Shown in pieces: positions 21,849-33,164 of a DNA stretch of 64,000 nt. A program made the translations under genes and the position numbers. Under the pieces are notes generated by a model. That model made no database searches. It saw only the letters and a list, made by a program, of their open reading frames with translations, and was not told where the DNA came from. Origin of the DNA: Pythium myriotylum (Eukaryota > Oomycota > Peronosporomycetes > Pythiales > Pythiaceae); the NCBI GenBank assembly GCA_023091665.1, contig JALJCQ010000017.1, positions 2,542,001 through 2,606,000 of the forward strand. Direction: 5' to 3'. Each line of letters starts with the position of its first letter. Within the stretch, counting starts at the first letter, position 1.

Positions 21849-23785
21849 CAAAATGTTTTATGCAAAGCTTCGTAAAATCCCAGGTTACTCGGTTCCATCC
21901 GCGAAATTACTCGTAACAGCCGTGCATGAATGCTTCCACTTGAACAGAAAAGATACAGAACTACTACGTAGTCCTATTTATTTATCCCGTCGACGCGAAC
22001 TACTACTACTAGTACGTGGTGATGTCGTTGCCAACGCACGTGCTGCGCGGCTTCGAATTCAACTACAGAGCGTCGGAGTGATTTTGTGAAACGGATTGAA
22101 AACATTCAAGACGGTATGTATTCAAGCGATCGAATCGAACACCAGAGCTAATGCCCTCATACAACGTCACAGTGTTCGAGCAAACACTACAGCGCCACTA
22201 CACTACTCAGCCCTCAAGTCTTAGAGAGTCCTTGAACGACGACACTTGCGTACTTGGTAGATGTTTTCCTCGTCCAAGCGAACGAAGCGTTGTCGGTCAC
22301 CTCGTCTGCTCCGAGCAAAGGAATTACTTGGTCGTGGAGCCGATGTCGCCGATGCGGATGTTGCTGTACTTGACCGTAGCGCCCGGCACCGCCGCCTCCA
22401 CGTCCTTGGGCACACCGCTCGTCGTCGCGCACGTGCCGCGAGCCACACCCGGAAGCGACGGGCTCTTGTTCAACGGGTACGACGAGTCGAGCCAGAGGCA
22501 GTTGGCCGCGTGGTCGGTCCAGAGACTGAGCGTGAGCACGACGCCCTTCTTGAGCGCGTTGCCAAGGGCCGTGAGACCGCCCTTGGTGGCGTGGTCGTTG
22601 GTGTCGCCGAAGAGCGTCTTGGCCTGCGTGCAGACCTTGTCGGTGATGGAGTTGACGGCGTCGATGCCCTTCCAGTTGGCGTTGGGCGTCTGGATGATCT
22701 TGCCGTTCTGCTTGTAGAAGCGCTTGATCTCGACGAGGTTGCCGTTGGCCGTCTTGTCGCTCGTGATGAACTGCGTGACGACCGTGAAGGGCTTGGTCGA
22801 GTCGAGCGTGAAGGACGAGCCCGGGCCGAAGAACGTCTTGTTGCCCATGCGGTAGGGGTTCCAGTCGCAGCCGTCCTTGTCGCAGACGCCCTTGAAGCGG
22901 TTGCCCGAGGCGTCGTCGCCGCACTGCGTCGGACTCGTGCAGCGCGTCTGGCCCGACACCGTGCACGGGTGCGACGTGAATGCGTTCGAGATCGAGTTGG
23001 ACTCCCAGATGTCCATCTCGGGACAGCACGAGCCGTACTGGCCCGTACCGGCGTTCGGGTCGGTCGGCGACGGCGTCCAGTTGTTCACGTTGGCCTCGCC
23101 GTTGATGAACTTGATGTCGTGCGGGCACTGCGCATCACAGTAGCCCGTGCCGTAGGCCGCGCCGGCCTTGTTGGTCGGGTACTTGGACTTGCCACCGTCC
23201 GCGTCCATCTGCACGAAGTAGAGCGCGCCGTTGAGACCGCACGGCAGCTGCGACACATCGACGTCGAAGGCGAACTCCTGGTTGAGCAGGTTGAAGAGCT
23301 TGTAGGTGTTGTCGTCCTTCAAGAGGTAGATGCGGGAGCCGACGTTGGTCGAGTAGGGTCCCTTGGTGACGAGCTTGAGCGCGACCTCCTGGTTGCTGGT
23401 GGTGATGCCGTAGGTGCCCTGGTAGTCGGCGCCGTCGATGGCACAGTTCTTGGCACAGGTGGCCGGGTCCGGGCAGAGCGTCGTGTCCCACTTGTTGCCG
23501 GTGTAGCAGTTGGTGGATCCGCCGACGTTGTGGGTCCAGCGCCAGTTGGAGTCGAGCACGATCTTGGTGGCCTCGGTCTTGCATCCGCCGGAGGTGGTGC
23601 AGGTTTGGGACGGGAGCGCCGGGTGGACTTCGGCCTGGTTGGTGCCGACTTGTTGGGCGTTGGCGAGCGCGAGGAGCGAGGTGGCGAGCACCGCGGCGGG
23701 GGTCGCGGCTTGGACGATCTTCATGGTGCTGGTGTTGGTGTTGGACTAGGCGGGGCTTGTTCTCGGCGGGGGAAGTTGGAGAATG
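21849..23785. repeat. Left arm of inverted GH7 pair B/C
   Basis: About 1.94 kb is the reverse complement of 25888-27824 with very few differences and no net length change across the gene (paired coordinates sum to 49673). It covers about 475 bp downstream of the gene, the whole coding sequence and about 60 bp upstream. Confidence 0.9.
22324..23724 (-). CDS. Secreted GH7 cellulase, copy B
   Basis: The 466-residue protein reads the same as copy A: signal peptide 1-23, GH7 domain, catalytic Glu236, Asp238 and Glu241 in EMDIWES, no cellulose-binding module. It is the middle copy, in direct repeat with A (8.4 kb apart) and head-to-head with C across a 2.2-kb gap. Its promoter block is almost that of A except that one GAGAAT unit is missing, which weakens the Inr match slightly. 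Confidence 0.95.
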   Translation of the reverse strand: MKIVQAATPAAVLATSLLALANAQQVGTNQAEVHPALPSQTCTTSGGCKTEATKIVLDSNWRWTHNVGGSTNCYTGNKWDTTLCPDPATCAKNCAIDGADYQGTYGITTSNQEVALKLVTKGPYSTNVGSRIYLLKDDNTYKLFNLLNQEFAFDVDVSQLPCGLNGALYFVQMDADGGKSKYPTNKAGAAYGTGYCDAQCPHDIKFINGEANVNNWTPSPTDPNAGTGQYGSCCPEMDIWESNSISNAFTSHPCTVSGQTRCTSPTQCGDDASGNRFKGVCDKDGCDWNPYRMGNKTFFGPGSSFTLDSTKPFTVVTQFITSDKTANGNLVEIKRFYKQNGKIIQTPNANWKGIDAVNSITDKVCTQAKTLFGDTNDHATKGGLTALGNALKKGVVLTLSLWTDHAANCLWLDSSYPLNKSPSLPGVARGTCATTSGVPKDVEAAVPGATVKYSNIRIGDIGSTTK

Positions 23786-23788
23786 CGA
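23770..23788 (-). promoter_or_regulatory. Core promoter of GH7-B
   Basis: The minus-strand TCGCATTCTCCAACTTCCC is the copy A motif changed at one position by the loss of 6 bp just upstream. The Inr core CATTCT and the FPR half remain. Confidence 0.55.
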
Positions 23789-24527
23789 TCGCGAGTGGGA
23801 ATGGGACTGGTGGACGGTTGCGAGTGCTTGGGAGTGCTGCGGTGCGGACTGTTTCCCCAACGGGAGAGTCGTCCCTGTACGGTTCCAATGGAGTTGATGG
23901 TGCACAACTCTTCTTTAGGATTAGTCGGAAGAGATGAGCCAGCCCCTGTAGGCAAAAATTTATGCTTCTGTACCCGGGGAAGTTTTTGAGTCGTAGTACC
24001 TGCTTACCTCTTCTCGAATCTCGCCGGAAAAAAAAATCTAGTTGCAGAAGTGGATGTACGATTGTGGCTTGTATTGTACAGTGTAACTTGTAACTTGTAA
24101 ACCCATCAGGGAGACGCGGGGCCCATCCCAGACTGTTGGTGAAGAGGGTGAAACGCAATCGTTCTGTCGTATGAAGACCATCAACCAACGAGTGCAGACG
24201 CGAACAAGAGACGGGTCATATGCTGTGCATTTTTCTCTGGGTTTCTCGAGTCTGCCCTCCCATCGGTTCCGAGCCCGAGCTCAATCATCGTCCTCTCAAT
24301 CTGCAAGTCTCGAGCGGAAGATCTTGTTCCTCAAAGGAGGGCATTCGATGAAGCAGTTGAAGGGAGATGGGCACATGGAGAAGATCCAGTTGAGTCGGGC
24401 TCTCTGTGGCAGTGTCATCCGTGCTCTGGCCTTGTCTAGTACACGGTGAGCAGTCTATCAGCACGAATCCAGCTATCGCCTTCTGGCAGATCTTCCTGTA
24501 CCGCACGTGATAGAAAATTTACGCCAA

Positions 24528-25884
24528 TTTGATTTCCCTCTCCCTACTGTACTGTTAGCTTCGTCATGATTACATTTTTTCGGTGTGTGAGGTCCACAGA
24601 CTCAGCTTTGCCACCCAGAAAAGATACCTACAAATCGAAGTGAACTGTCAGCCACCTCATCGAAGTGTACATACTGTATTCCGACGCATGACCTCTGTCA
24701 GGACAATTGTGTGCTGTACTTGGATAGGCGCCGAAAACGAATCTTACTGCATGAATAGTAGGTATTTGGTGCTGGCGCAAACCTCATTGGATAGAGCACA
24801 GCGCTTTAGCGCAAATCCGGGTGTTTTAAAATTACCAGATTCACAGACCTTGGAGGTAGCGGTTGTCAGCATAATCATCGAAGACATGCATGGGAAGACG
24901 GTCTTCGTCCGTCTTCCATACAGTTAGCGTCCAATGATGGCTTAATGCTTGTCTACATCCAATGATGGCTTAATCCTTCTCTACTTCGCATAAACGTGTG
25001 TAGTGGGCCGAGGACGGCCGAGGACGAGTCAAGACGTTGCCCACTCACTGTGCAGCGGGCTGGCTCCCGCAGCTGAGCTGGCGAACAGTACGATCGGCAC
25101 CGTGGGGCCACGGTACCATCGTAGAGGGACATACAGTGTCTATGTGTGTGATACTCAGAGAGTCTAGAATATACTTTGGGATCAAAGGAAGCCGCCAGCT
25201 TCCCTATCAGTGTGCTAGTGATTCTTGGACCTACTACAACGTGTAGTGATCAGGACCAAGCGAGTGCGAAGCCGAAGGTAAGCTAAATGCCATATTAGTT
25301 TGGCGACGTGGGGTTAAGCAACTCTGTAGGAGTTTTCCGCGCCTGTACCTGCGATACTTCAGTCCTTATCAGCTACTTCTCACAAACTTTCTTAACCATG
25401 TACCTCTCAGAATTCACGCGAACTGGACAAGGCAGTGACATCGTTCCCCTCGTTGACAACGATCGCGTTGGTGGATGTGATGCAAATTTCCGGCAGTGCA
25501 CCTCTCTCGACAGTGCACCTCTCTTCTCTGCCGTGCCCGACAGCTGTACTCATCAATCATCCTCAGGCTCAAAGTGGCGATCTGAGGGGCGAAAAATTTT
25601 ATCGCGCATTATCCAGGAAGATCTGTCAGGGAGCGATTGCTAGAACCATGTTGATACGTAGACCCAGATCGCTCACCGTGTACAGTGTACTCGACGAGAC
25701 CAGAGCATGGAAGACACCACGGAGGAGAGACCAGCTGAGCTGGGTCCTCTCCATTAGCCCATCTCCCTCCAACTACTTATGGGCTCCAGAGCAATCCGCT
25801 GCAGACCTGCAGATCGAACGCACAGGGCACGGTTCTCCCGTTGGGAAAACAGTCCGCACCACAGCACTTGCAAGCACTCGCGAT
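24528..25884. other. Divergent intergenic region between GH7-B and GH7-C
   Basis: No gene is called. The half next to copy C (about 25435-25880) is a diverged inverted relative of the region upstream of GH7-A (15360-16280), including the GAAGATCTGNCAG and CTCACCGTGTAC blocks. The half next to copy B (24528-25300) has no relative in the window. Confidence 0.5.
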
Positions 25885-25903
25885 TCTCATTCTCCAACTT
25901 CCC
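25885..25903 (+). promoter_or_regulatory. Core promoter of GH7-C
   Basis: TCTCATTCTCCAACTTCCC is identical to the copy A motif and lies 46 nt before the start codon. Confidence 0.65.
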
Positions 25904-27824
25904 CCGCCGAGAACAAGCCCCGCCTAGTCCAACACCAACACCAGCACCATGAAGATCGTCCAAGCCGCGACCCCCGCCGCGGTGCTCGCCACCTCGCTCC
26001 TCGCGCTCGCCAACGCCCAACAAGTCGGCACCAACCAGGCCGAAGTCCACCCGGCGCTCCCGTCCCAAACCTGCACCACCTCCGGCGGATGCAAGACCGA
26101 GGCCACCAAGATCGTGCTCGACTCCAACTGGCGCTGGACCCACAACGTCGGCGGATCCACCAACTGCTACACCGGCAACAAGTGGGACACGACGCTCTGC
26201 CCGGACCCGGCCACCTGTGCCAAGAACTGTGCCATCGACGGCGCCGACTACCAGGGCACCTACGGCATCACCACCAGCAACCAGGAGGTCGCGCTCAAGC
26301 TCGTCACCAAGGGGCAATACTCGACCAACGTCGGCTCCCGCATCTACCTCTTGAAGGACGACAACACCTACAAGCTCTTCAACCTGCTCAACCAGGAGTT
26401 CGCCTTCGACGTCGATGTGTCGCAGCTGCCGTGCGGTCTCAACGGCGCGCTCTACTTCGTGCAGATGGACGCGGACGGTGGCAAGTCCAAGTACCCGACC
26501 AACAAGGCCGGCGCGGCCTACGGCACGGGCTACTGTGATGCGCAGTGCCCGCACGACATCAAGTTCATCAACGGCGAGGCCAACGTGAACAACTGGACGC
26601 CGTCGCCGACCGACCCGAACGCCGGTACGGGCCAGTACGGCTCGTGCTGTCCCGAGATGGACATCTGGGAGTCCAACTCGATCTCGAACGCATTCACGTC
26701 GCACCCGTGCACGGTGTCGGGCCAGACGCGCTGCACGAGTCCGACGCAGTGCGGCGACGACGCCTCGGGCAACCGCTTCAAGGGCGTCTGCGACAAGGAC
26801 GGCTGCGACTGGAACCCCTACCGCATGGGCAACAAGACGTTCTTCGGCCCGGGCTCGTCCTTCACGCTCGACTCGACCAAGCCCTTCACGGTCGTCACGC
26901 AGTTCATCACGAGCGACAAGACGGCCAACGGCAACCTCGTCGAGATCAAGCGCTTCTACAAGCAGAACGGCAAGATCATCCAGACGCCCAACGCCAACTG
27001 GAAGGGCATCGACGCCGTCAACTCCATCACCGACAAGGTCTGCACGCAGGCCAAGACGCTCTTCGGCGACACCAACGACCACGCCACCAAGGGCGGTCTC
27101 ACGGCCCTTGGCAACGCGCTCAAGAAGGGCGTCGTGCTCACGCTCAGTCTCTGGACCGACCACGCGGCCAACTGCCTCTGGCTCGACTCGTCGTACCCGT
27201 TGAACAAGAGCCCGTCGCTTCCGGGTGTGGCTCGCGGCACGTGCGCGACGACGAGCGGTGTGCCCAAGGACGTGGAGGCGGCGGTGCCGGGCGCTACGGT
27301 CAAGTACAGCAACATCCGCATCGGCGACATCGGCTCCACGACCAAGTAATTCCTTTGCTCGGAGCAGACGAGGTGACCGACAACGCTTCGTTCGCTTGGA
27401 CGAGGAAAACATCTACCAAGTACGCAAGTGTCGTCGTTCAAGGACTCTCTAAGACTTGAGGGCTGAGTAGTGTAGTGGCGCTGTAGTGTTTGCTCGAACA
27501 CTGTGACGTTGTATGAGGGCATTAGCCCTGGTGTTCGATTCGATCGCTTGAATACATACCGTCTTGAATGTTTTCAATCCGTTTCACAAAATCACTCCGA
27601 CGCTCTGTAGTTGAATTCGAAGCCGCGCAGCACGTGCGTTGGCAACGACATCACCACGTACTAGTAGTAGTAGTTCGCGTCGACGGGATAAATAAATAGG
27701 ACTACGTAGTAGTTCTGTATCTTTTCTGTTCAAGTGGAAGCATTCATGCACGGCTGTTACGAGTAATTTCGCGGATGGAACCGAGTAACCTGGGTTTTTA
27801 CGAAGCTTTGCATTAAACATTTTG
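25888..27824. repeat. Right arm of inverted GH7 pair B/C
   Basis: Reverse complement of 21849-23785. Homology stops at AAACATTTTG on the outer side and at the promoter on the inner side. Confidence 0.9.
25949..27349 (+). CDS. Secreted GH7 cellulase, copy C
   Basis: The 466-residue protein matches copies A and B except Gln for Pro at residue 123 (KGQYST versus KGPYST), where three adjacent bases differ. The signal peptide (1-23) and the catalytic EMDIWES (236-242) are intact. The coding part and the downstream 475 bp are nearly identical to B, while the upstream region is an older, diverged relative of A's, so expression could differ from A and B. Confidence 0.95.
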   Translation: MKIVQAATPAAVLATSLLALANAQQVGTNQAEVHPALPSQTCTTSGGCKTEATKIVLDSNWRWTHNVGGSTNCYTGNKWDTTLCPDPATCAKNCAIDGADYQGTYGITTSNQEVALKLVTKGQYSTNVGSRIYLLKDDNTYKLFNLLNQEFAFDVDVSQLPCGLNGALYFVQMDADGGKSKYPTNKAGAAYGTGYCDAQCPHDIKFINGEANVNNWTPSPTDPNAGTGQYGSCCPEMDIWESNSISNAFTSHPCTVSGQTRCTSPTQCGDDASGNRFKGVCDKDGCDWNPYRMGNKTFFGPGSSFTLDSTKPFTVVTQFITSDKTANGNLVEIKRFYKQNGKIIQTPNANWKGIDAVNSITDKVCTQAKTLFGDTNDHATKGGLTALGNALKKGVVLTLSLWTDHAANCLWLDSSYPLNKSPSLPGVARGTCATTSGVPKDVEAAVPGATVKYSNIRIGDIGSTTK

Positions 27825-27839
27825 CCCACCTTCGTGGAT

Positions 27840-28700
27840 ACAATAAGATGGCCGACTTTTCAACGCCTCCTGAGCTCCCTGCTGGAGGGATGTGAAATGG
27901 TCCTCGTAGAGGAGAAGAGGTGGATCGGGACCCAACTCGTCTGCGACTTCTCGTCCAAAGGTGAAGGACTCGACGCACTCGCGGCCTATCAAAGAGAGAA
28001 ACTTGGCAGGTTCTCCCCTGCCGCGCTCCTCGCGTCGCAGATATCGTTCGAACAACGCCATTGCGTCACCTTACCTGGAACAACGTACCAGATCTATTCA
28101 GCTCAGAAGCTACTCTTCGAGACGCAGTGAAGATCGATCGCTTCTCCTCCGACTTGTTGGGCTTCCGTTGGAAAACTCGACGATACCCGCTATCCTGCCG
28201 CGCTGCTCGCTGCCTCTGCATCCTATGCGACGCAATCGTCTACAATTACCCGGATGTACGACTTCGCCAAGACCCTCTAGACGTGCTTCGCCCTCAACCT
28301 TCGTCCAACGACGTGTGGAAACTCCACATGGTTGACGACCAGGTTCATCTTGCCCGAGTTTTCTCCTCAACTGCCGACCTGCAACTAACTGCAGCGGGTC
28401 CGTACCAGCCGGGATGGCCAGAGCACAGGCGGAGATACGTGCCAGAGGAGATGCCGCAACTACGCCGGACCCACCATCGGATCCGCTCTCGCAGCGGTGT
28501 CTTGGAAGCAGATTCTATGTGTCGACGAAGATGGCTCCAGTCCCTCACTTGTTTGGAGCGCTGCAACGAGTCAACAACAACCTTGCCGAGTACACCGGCC
28601 TCCATATCGGAATCACAGCTGCGGAACAACACCGACGGTTCTATTCCCAGTGCTGCCACTTCGGGGCCCTGCTTCGCTTGTCTCAAAATGTAGCCTACCC
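27840..28700 (+). pseudogene. LINE remnant: post-RT region and start of RNase H
   Basis: The reading LLxCDAIVYNYPDVRL (about 28215-28265) parallels LLCDSLVFSYPDLLL after the RT of the large LINE (50156). It is followed by SSNDVWKLHMVD and then an RNase H start (LCVDEDGSSPSLVWSAATS, TNNLAEYTGLHIG) with the catalytic-type AE present. At 27847 NKMADFSTP looks like the end of yet another RNase H. Frames change several times. Confidence 0.65.
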
Positions 28701-29400
28701 ACGACTATCGCCGAGCTGCGATGTCTGTATTGGCCGCGAGATGCAGTCTTGCGAGCGCAGCCTCACCCACGTTCGGCCTGGCACTGGACGAAGTTCCTTG
28801 GTCGGACATCAATGACTTGGAGACAGCTCGAGCTGAAAGCGCCTTGCCTTCCACTAGGTCAAAAGACAGAGAGTTACCGGATGGAACTGGGTCATAGAGC
28901 GGCGCGGCTGCTCACACTGTCCAAGTCTGAACCATGCCAAGAGGTCCAAATATCATACTGTCTAAGGTTGCGAAGCGGCGTAACTCCTCTGGAAGCAAGT
29001 TCGAGCTTGGTCGGCAGGCCTTGGTCTTTGGCACGGCCGCTCTGCCTCGACGACGGACAACTTTATGCACGCTATCTTCTGCCTTCGATTGCCGCGCACA
29101 TCGCCACGGTTCTGGGAATTTGTCTCGCTACACCATAGTCGTCAGAAGAAAATCCACTCTGCTCCAGACCTTTTCCAGCCCTCCAAGCGGTGTGGCAGCA
29201 ACTCGTGCTCGAGACGCTCGTGTCCATCCTTGCATGGAGAACGAGACGTGATGGCAGTGACCGCCCATGGTCGCCCCAACAAGCGCTAACTCTCCACGAC
29301 GCCGATGCTATCGAGTGATGAGCACCATCCTTATGCGCCTTTCGGCGTCTGATTGCTCATCGATGGACAACCGACCGGATTTCCGGGCCACCCTAGTTGC
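28700..29400 (+). pseudogene. LINE remnant: region between RT and RNase H
   Basis: The reading IFCLRLPRTSPRFWEF (about 29075) parallels VFSLRLPSEPPKVWEL of the large LINE (50850), followed by an ALQAVWQQLVLETL-like stretch after a frameshift near 29185. In LINE order this segment should precede the one at 27840-28700, so the two derive from separate insertions or a rearrangement. Confidence 0.6.
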
Positions 29401-29404
29401 TGCT

Positions 29405-29560
29405 GCTGCTGCTGATAAAGTCTATTGAGTTCAACTAGTGAATCCTAATAGCTCCGTTGGTCTCGACTGTTTTAAAGCTCAACGCTACTCGCGGTAGAAG
29501 CCGCGAGCCACGGAAGTAGGTCATTGTCCAGCATCACCGAGAGATCAGAGTGACCCTGAT
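29405..29560 (-). pseudogene. LINE 3' end remnant
   Basis: The minus-strand reading GHSDLSVMLDNDLLPWLA (from 29560) is the conserved LINE C-terminus. The 3' signature follows at 29420-29440 and a GCT-repeat tail at 29400-29416. Confidence 0.65.
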
Positions 29561-29745
29561 TCTCCGCCAACTTCGAGATCATCGGCCACCGCGCAACGGG
29601 ACCCTTCTTGCCCTTTACCAGCGCGCACAGCCGCTAGCGGATGCACTCGGAATCGAAAGCTGGATACACCATTATCGAACGCACAATAAGATGGCCGACC
29701 CCATGGCCAACTTGGCAATGGACTCTCAAGCACTCTCAAGCAAGC
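29550..29745 (+). pseudogene. LINE RNase H C-terminal fragment
   Basis: The reading LILRQLRDHRPPRNGTLLA to HNKMADPMANLAMD matches the last third of the LINE RNase H, including the final Asp (MAD). It overlaps the end of the opposed fragment before it, so two insertions meet here. Confidence 0.65.
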
Positions 29746-29910
29746 GTGGTAGGGTCCGATCCGGGTCAGGACCAGGTCAGGTCTTGCCGTTCGGTCACGT
29801 GACCTGGAAGTAAGAAACAGGTGTGACCTGTAAAAAAAAGGAAGCATATTTGGTCACAAATTGTTGCCGCCATTGCATAATCTTCCCTCTCGTTTCTCCA
29901 TTTTTGCTTT
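29735..29910. repeat. Dispersed CACGTGACC repeat, copy 2
   Basis: Inverted counterpart of 21225-21405, with the shared GTTCGGTCACGTGACCTGGA block. It begins right where the RNase H fragment loses homology. Confidence 0.7.
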
Positions 29911-31319
29911 CACTACCGCCTGAATGACAATTCAAGCGAAGTTAGCGGGTGCTTGCAGCCACCGTAAGGATTAACCTCCCCTTCTTCCATGCGTTAGATC
30001 ACTGTTAAGGAGATCTACGATGCGTATGTTTTCTTCGCTTATCGTGGGGTGCATGACTTGCTGCTTGTTCGCGTATCCATCGCTGGGTTCGGAGTGCATC
30101 CGCCATGCTGTTTGCAGCTCTTGAATGATGTCGCCAGGTGCGTACACAACCGCCTGAAGGGAGACGCAGTTCAAGAACATGCGAACCGGCAACGCCGCGG
30201 AAAGAGTCGGAACAGAGAAGCACAATTTATAAAGAGGAAGTAAAGCCAATTTCTAGTCTCGAAGACGTCGGCGTGAATTTGGCTGCATGAAGTCAATCGG
30301 TTCGGCCACCATGTCAAAGATGATTGCGGTGGCGATCACGTGGGTTTGGAGTTTGAAATTGTGGGGAGTAATGCGGAGGTTGTGCTACATCTTATTGACA
30401 AATGACTGATCGTGGCTTTTGAGTCTCAAGCCGCCGAGGTCGACGCCGATTCTGGCCTCACCGCTGACTGCTGGTCATCCCGACACAAGCGGTCACCGAA
30501 TCGCTTTGATCCTCCACCTGACGCTCTCGCAGGACACCAACGGTTTGCTCGGCGGCGAGCTAGATAGAGTCCCAGGCCACGATGTGCTACTCGTGGATGC
30601 TGGGCCCGCGAGGGTCTCGAACGCCCGAACAAACCAGCTCTCTGTCGGAACCGACCTCAACGCCTGCATCGTCTTGAAGCCGGCCAACGTCGAGGGTTTG
30701 CGCGACTGGAGAGACCCGGGGCACCGCTCGACACACTCGACTGACAGCCAATAACGCGCCGCTCATCCTCTGCGAGAATAATTTCTCGATGTCCTGGCCG
30801 TTCCAGCAACTAAACCGAGAAGTCGGGGAGCTACATGACAATACGTTCTGGTAATAGAGCACTCCATCGACGACAAGTCAAGAGCTACTCGATCTTCTCG
30901 CCGTTCGAATGCCCACCACCATGGTGAGCGAGAACATGGTGTGGCAGAAGTAGCGCCCACGCATCTTGTTGGACGAGGGTCGAACTGTTGCTCGCGGAGA
31001 CGAGTACTGTGAGGAGCGCGACTGTCCCCCCGACCACGCGATGTAGATAGCCGCCGACCACCACGGGACTTGGTGAAGAGTGCGACGTGTTCGGTTTCGA
31101 TCCTCTTCCGCGATGCTGCGCGTGGCCAAGCTGGAGTGGCCTTGTGCTGGATGCTCGTGATCAAGTTGGAGCTAGGTGGCCGTTCAAGGCGCCGCAGCGC
31201 AGCGCGCTGCCGCTCCGCTTGCGTGGGCTTGGAGGCGAAGCTGAGGCGCCATGAAAGAGCGAGCTTGGAGAGCGGACCTTGTCAGAGTGCGGGCTTTCGA
31301 GAAACTCACCAATGATCTG
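29911..31319. other. No recognisable gene
   Basis: Overlapping short frames on both strands (for example 30763-31164 minus, 30419-30754 plus) show Arg/Ser-rich, antisense-like composition. None matched the LINE, gypsy or hydrolase proteins of this window. It is probably decayed repeat DNA. Confidence 0.35.
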
Positions 31320-31435
31320 GTTTTCATCTGTGACCTATCATGGCCTAACACTAAACCTAGTGACCTCCCACGTGACCACACAAAAAACCTAGCTTGATCT
31401 GTGGCAAGACCTGGTCCCTTTTTGACCCGGAAGGA
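31320..31435. repeat. Dispersed CACGTGACC repeat, diverged copy 3
   Basis: CTGTGACCTA, CCACGTGACC and CAAGACCTGGTCC occur in the same order as in the copies at 21225 and 29735, with lower similarity. Confidence 0.5.
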
Positions 31436-31479
31436 ATCCTTCCGCAAGCGTTCTCGACCCAACCTCACAGGACGGCCAC

Positions 31480-32160
31480 TCCGACCTCCCCGATGCGCCT
31501 CCACCGAACATCCCGTCAACGCGGCCGAACTTCCTCCTGTTCTTCGATGGAGGATCACAGGGTAATCCCGGGCCTGGCGGCGCCGGATCCGTAACTCTAT
31601 GCGTCGACGAAGTTGGCTCCAGTCCCTCGCTTGTTTGGAGCGCTGCGACGAGTCTGGCATCACCAACTACCACGAACAACCTTGCCGAGTACACCGGCCT
31701 CCATATCGGACTAACGTAGAAGCAGTTGCCAGCTGTGCCCTCGCTGCAGAAAAACACCAATGGCGACCTCTTCCGGTCATTGGAGACAGCCAATTTATCC
31801 TTCGTCAGGTGTCCCAGTGTCTCCCACCCAAAAAGGAGCGCCTTCGACAGCTCTACTCCCTATCTCGGCTTGCCGCCGACAGTCTTCAAGTGCACGAGTG
31901 GCGTCACCACCTTCGTGCATACTATAAGATGGCCGACTTTGCAGCCAATGTTGCGATTGACTCTAAGCGCAGCCTCCCGACATTTTACCCGTCCGACCAT
32001 CCCGACTGGCGCGGACTTCCACCCCCACTTCATGGTGACTATCTCCAGTGGAGGGCCTCCACTGCAAATTTGCCCCCGCGCCCTAGGCGCCCCCATGCAT
32101 ATTCCTAGCTATAGCTGTTCGCACAGACGTAACGCAATAGACTCCAACTTTCATCATCAT
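31480..32160 (+). pseudogene. LINE RNase H domain and 3' end, catalytic residues kept
   Basis: This is the best-preserved RNase H tail in the window. FFDGGSQGNPGPGGAG (first Asp), TNNLAEYTGLHIG (Glu), VIGDSQFILRQV (Asp) and YKMADFAANVAID (last Asp) are all present. It changes frame near 31710. The C-terminus (DHPDWRGLPPPLHGDYL) leads to the 3' signature AATAGACTCC with a CATCATCATCA tail at 32135-32163. The tail joins directly to a GH7 fragment. Confidence 0.75.
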
Positions 32161-32162
32161 CA

Positions 32163-32247
32163 CCAAGGACGTGGAGGCGGCAGTGCCAGGCGCCACGGTC
32201 AAGTACAGCAACATCCGTATTGGTGACATCGGCTCCATGACCAAGGC
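32163..32247 (+). pseudogene. 3' end of a sixth GH7 gene
   Basis: The reading [20 protein letters not shown] to DIGSMTK is the last 26-27 residues of the GH7 protein (Met for Thr near the end). The stop codon is lost: GCA follows where TAA is expected. The break lies exactly at the LINE tail, so a LINE probably landed in this copy; the rest of the gene is not in the window. Confidence 0.85.
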
Positions 32248-32279
32248 AGGACCCTCTTTTCGTTCGACTTTGCATTGGA

Positions 32280-32480
32280 CAAGTGGCCCTTTTTTAGTAG
32301 CGTCGGCGACGTAGCGTGACGAAAACATGGGAGTATGATCTTCCAACTGCTATGGTGGTGGTGTCGATGGTGATGGAACAGAACGACGGACGCTTCCGCA
32401 AATTTCTGAGAAGTGACATTCGTTGCATGTTGCCCATCTCATCGGCCTGGGGTCCACTTGTGCACCTGATACTCTTTTGT
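32280..32480 (+). repeat. Repeat shared with the downstream side of GH7-A
   Basis: This segment is an inverted, diverged relative of 13430-13675 (shared blocks ATGTTGCCCATCTCATCGGC and CCAACTGCT). It lies downstream of the GH7 scrap just as its counterpart lies downstream of GH7-A. Confidence 0.6.
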
Positions 32481-33164
32481 TCTGAGTCCGGGACTGAAGT
32501 AAATGTTGACTGATGTTTTGAAGTCTGTCCACGGAATATGGTCTTGTGGCCTCTACTACAGTACAGTACTAATCGGAGGAAGCTGATCGACAGTGTCACT
32601 GGTCCGTAATGAACATACTTCGAAGTACTCAGTACTATATCGACTGGACGGACTGGAACGTCCATGGTTGAAGCTTTGGGGGCCCACTTGTGGCTCTGAT
32701 AATCGTTCCGATGTACTCATCCGTCACAACCGAACGGAGCCGCTGGACTGCATTGATGTCTTGGCTCTCCCCACTTATCAGTACACATCGTGTTAAATAA
32801 CTACTCGTACTTAAGTGGAACAATACGGTGATATCTTTTTCAGTTCCCGCCCATTCGAAGGAGTTTTTCAAACTCCTTCTTCTTCCTTCGCGCGTACTCC
32901 AAAATGGAGAATGAGTACACAAATCCGACTCCTCGGGCAGACCCTCGATACGAGAACGACGTCTCCGTGACCGGCGATTTCTCGCACAATGCATTCACAG
33001 CTGCGTGCGGGAGTGGGGACGAGCTTGCGGCAGTCCAATACCTCTTCCGTGTCGCGCTGCTGCGCTCGCAAATGCACTCCCCCAACTGCGCGCAGCTCAG
33101 GACTTTGCACGAAAAAAAGCTCCGCTGGCGCTGCAACTGCGCGCGTGATCATCCTCTTCATCTT
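32481..33164. other. No recognisable gene
   Basis: A 119-codon minus frame (32635-32994) and smaller ones have no domains. I see only short repeats of AGTACT type around 32560-32640. Confidence 0.35.

Larger units (their letters stand above)
22102..24527. repeat. Segmental duplication, copy B
   Basis: This is the direct counterpart of 13677-16107. It overlaps the B/C inverted arm but extends much further upstream of the gene (to 24527), where copy C is diverged. Confidence 0.9.

Noticed and set aside
24781..24850. tRNA-like sequence between GH7-B and GH7-C
   Set aside because: It has a GATAGAGC-like block but no complete cloverleaf or matching acceptor arm.
25040..25260. CRISPR or other prokaryotic features, looked for across the window
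   Set aside because: No regularly spaced repeats; all evidence points to a eukaryotic nuclear genome.
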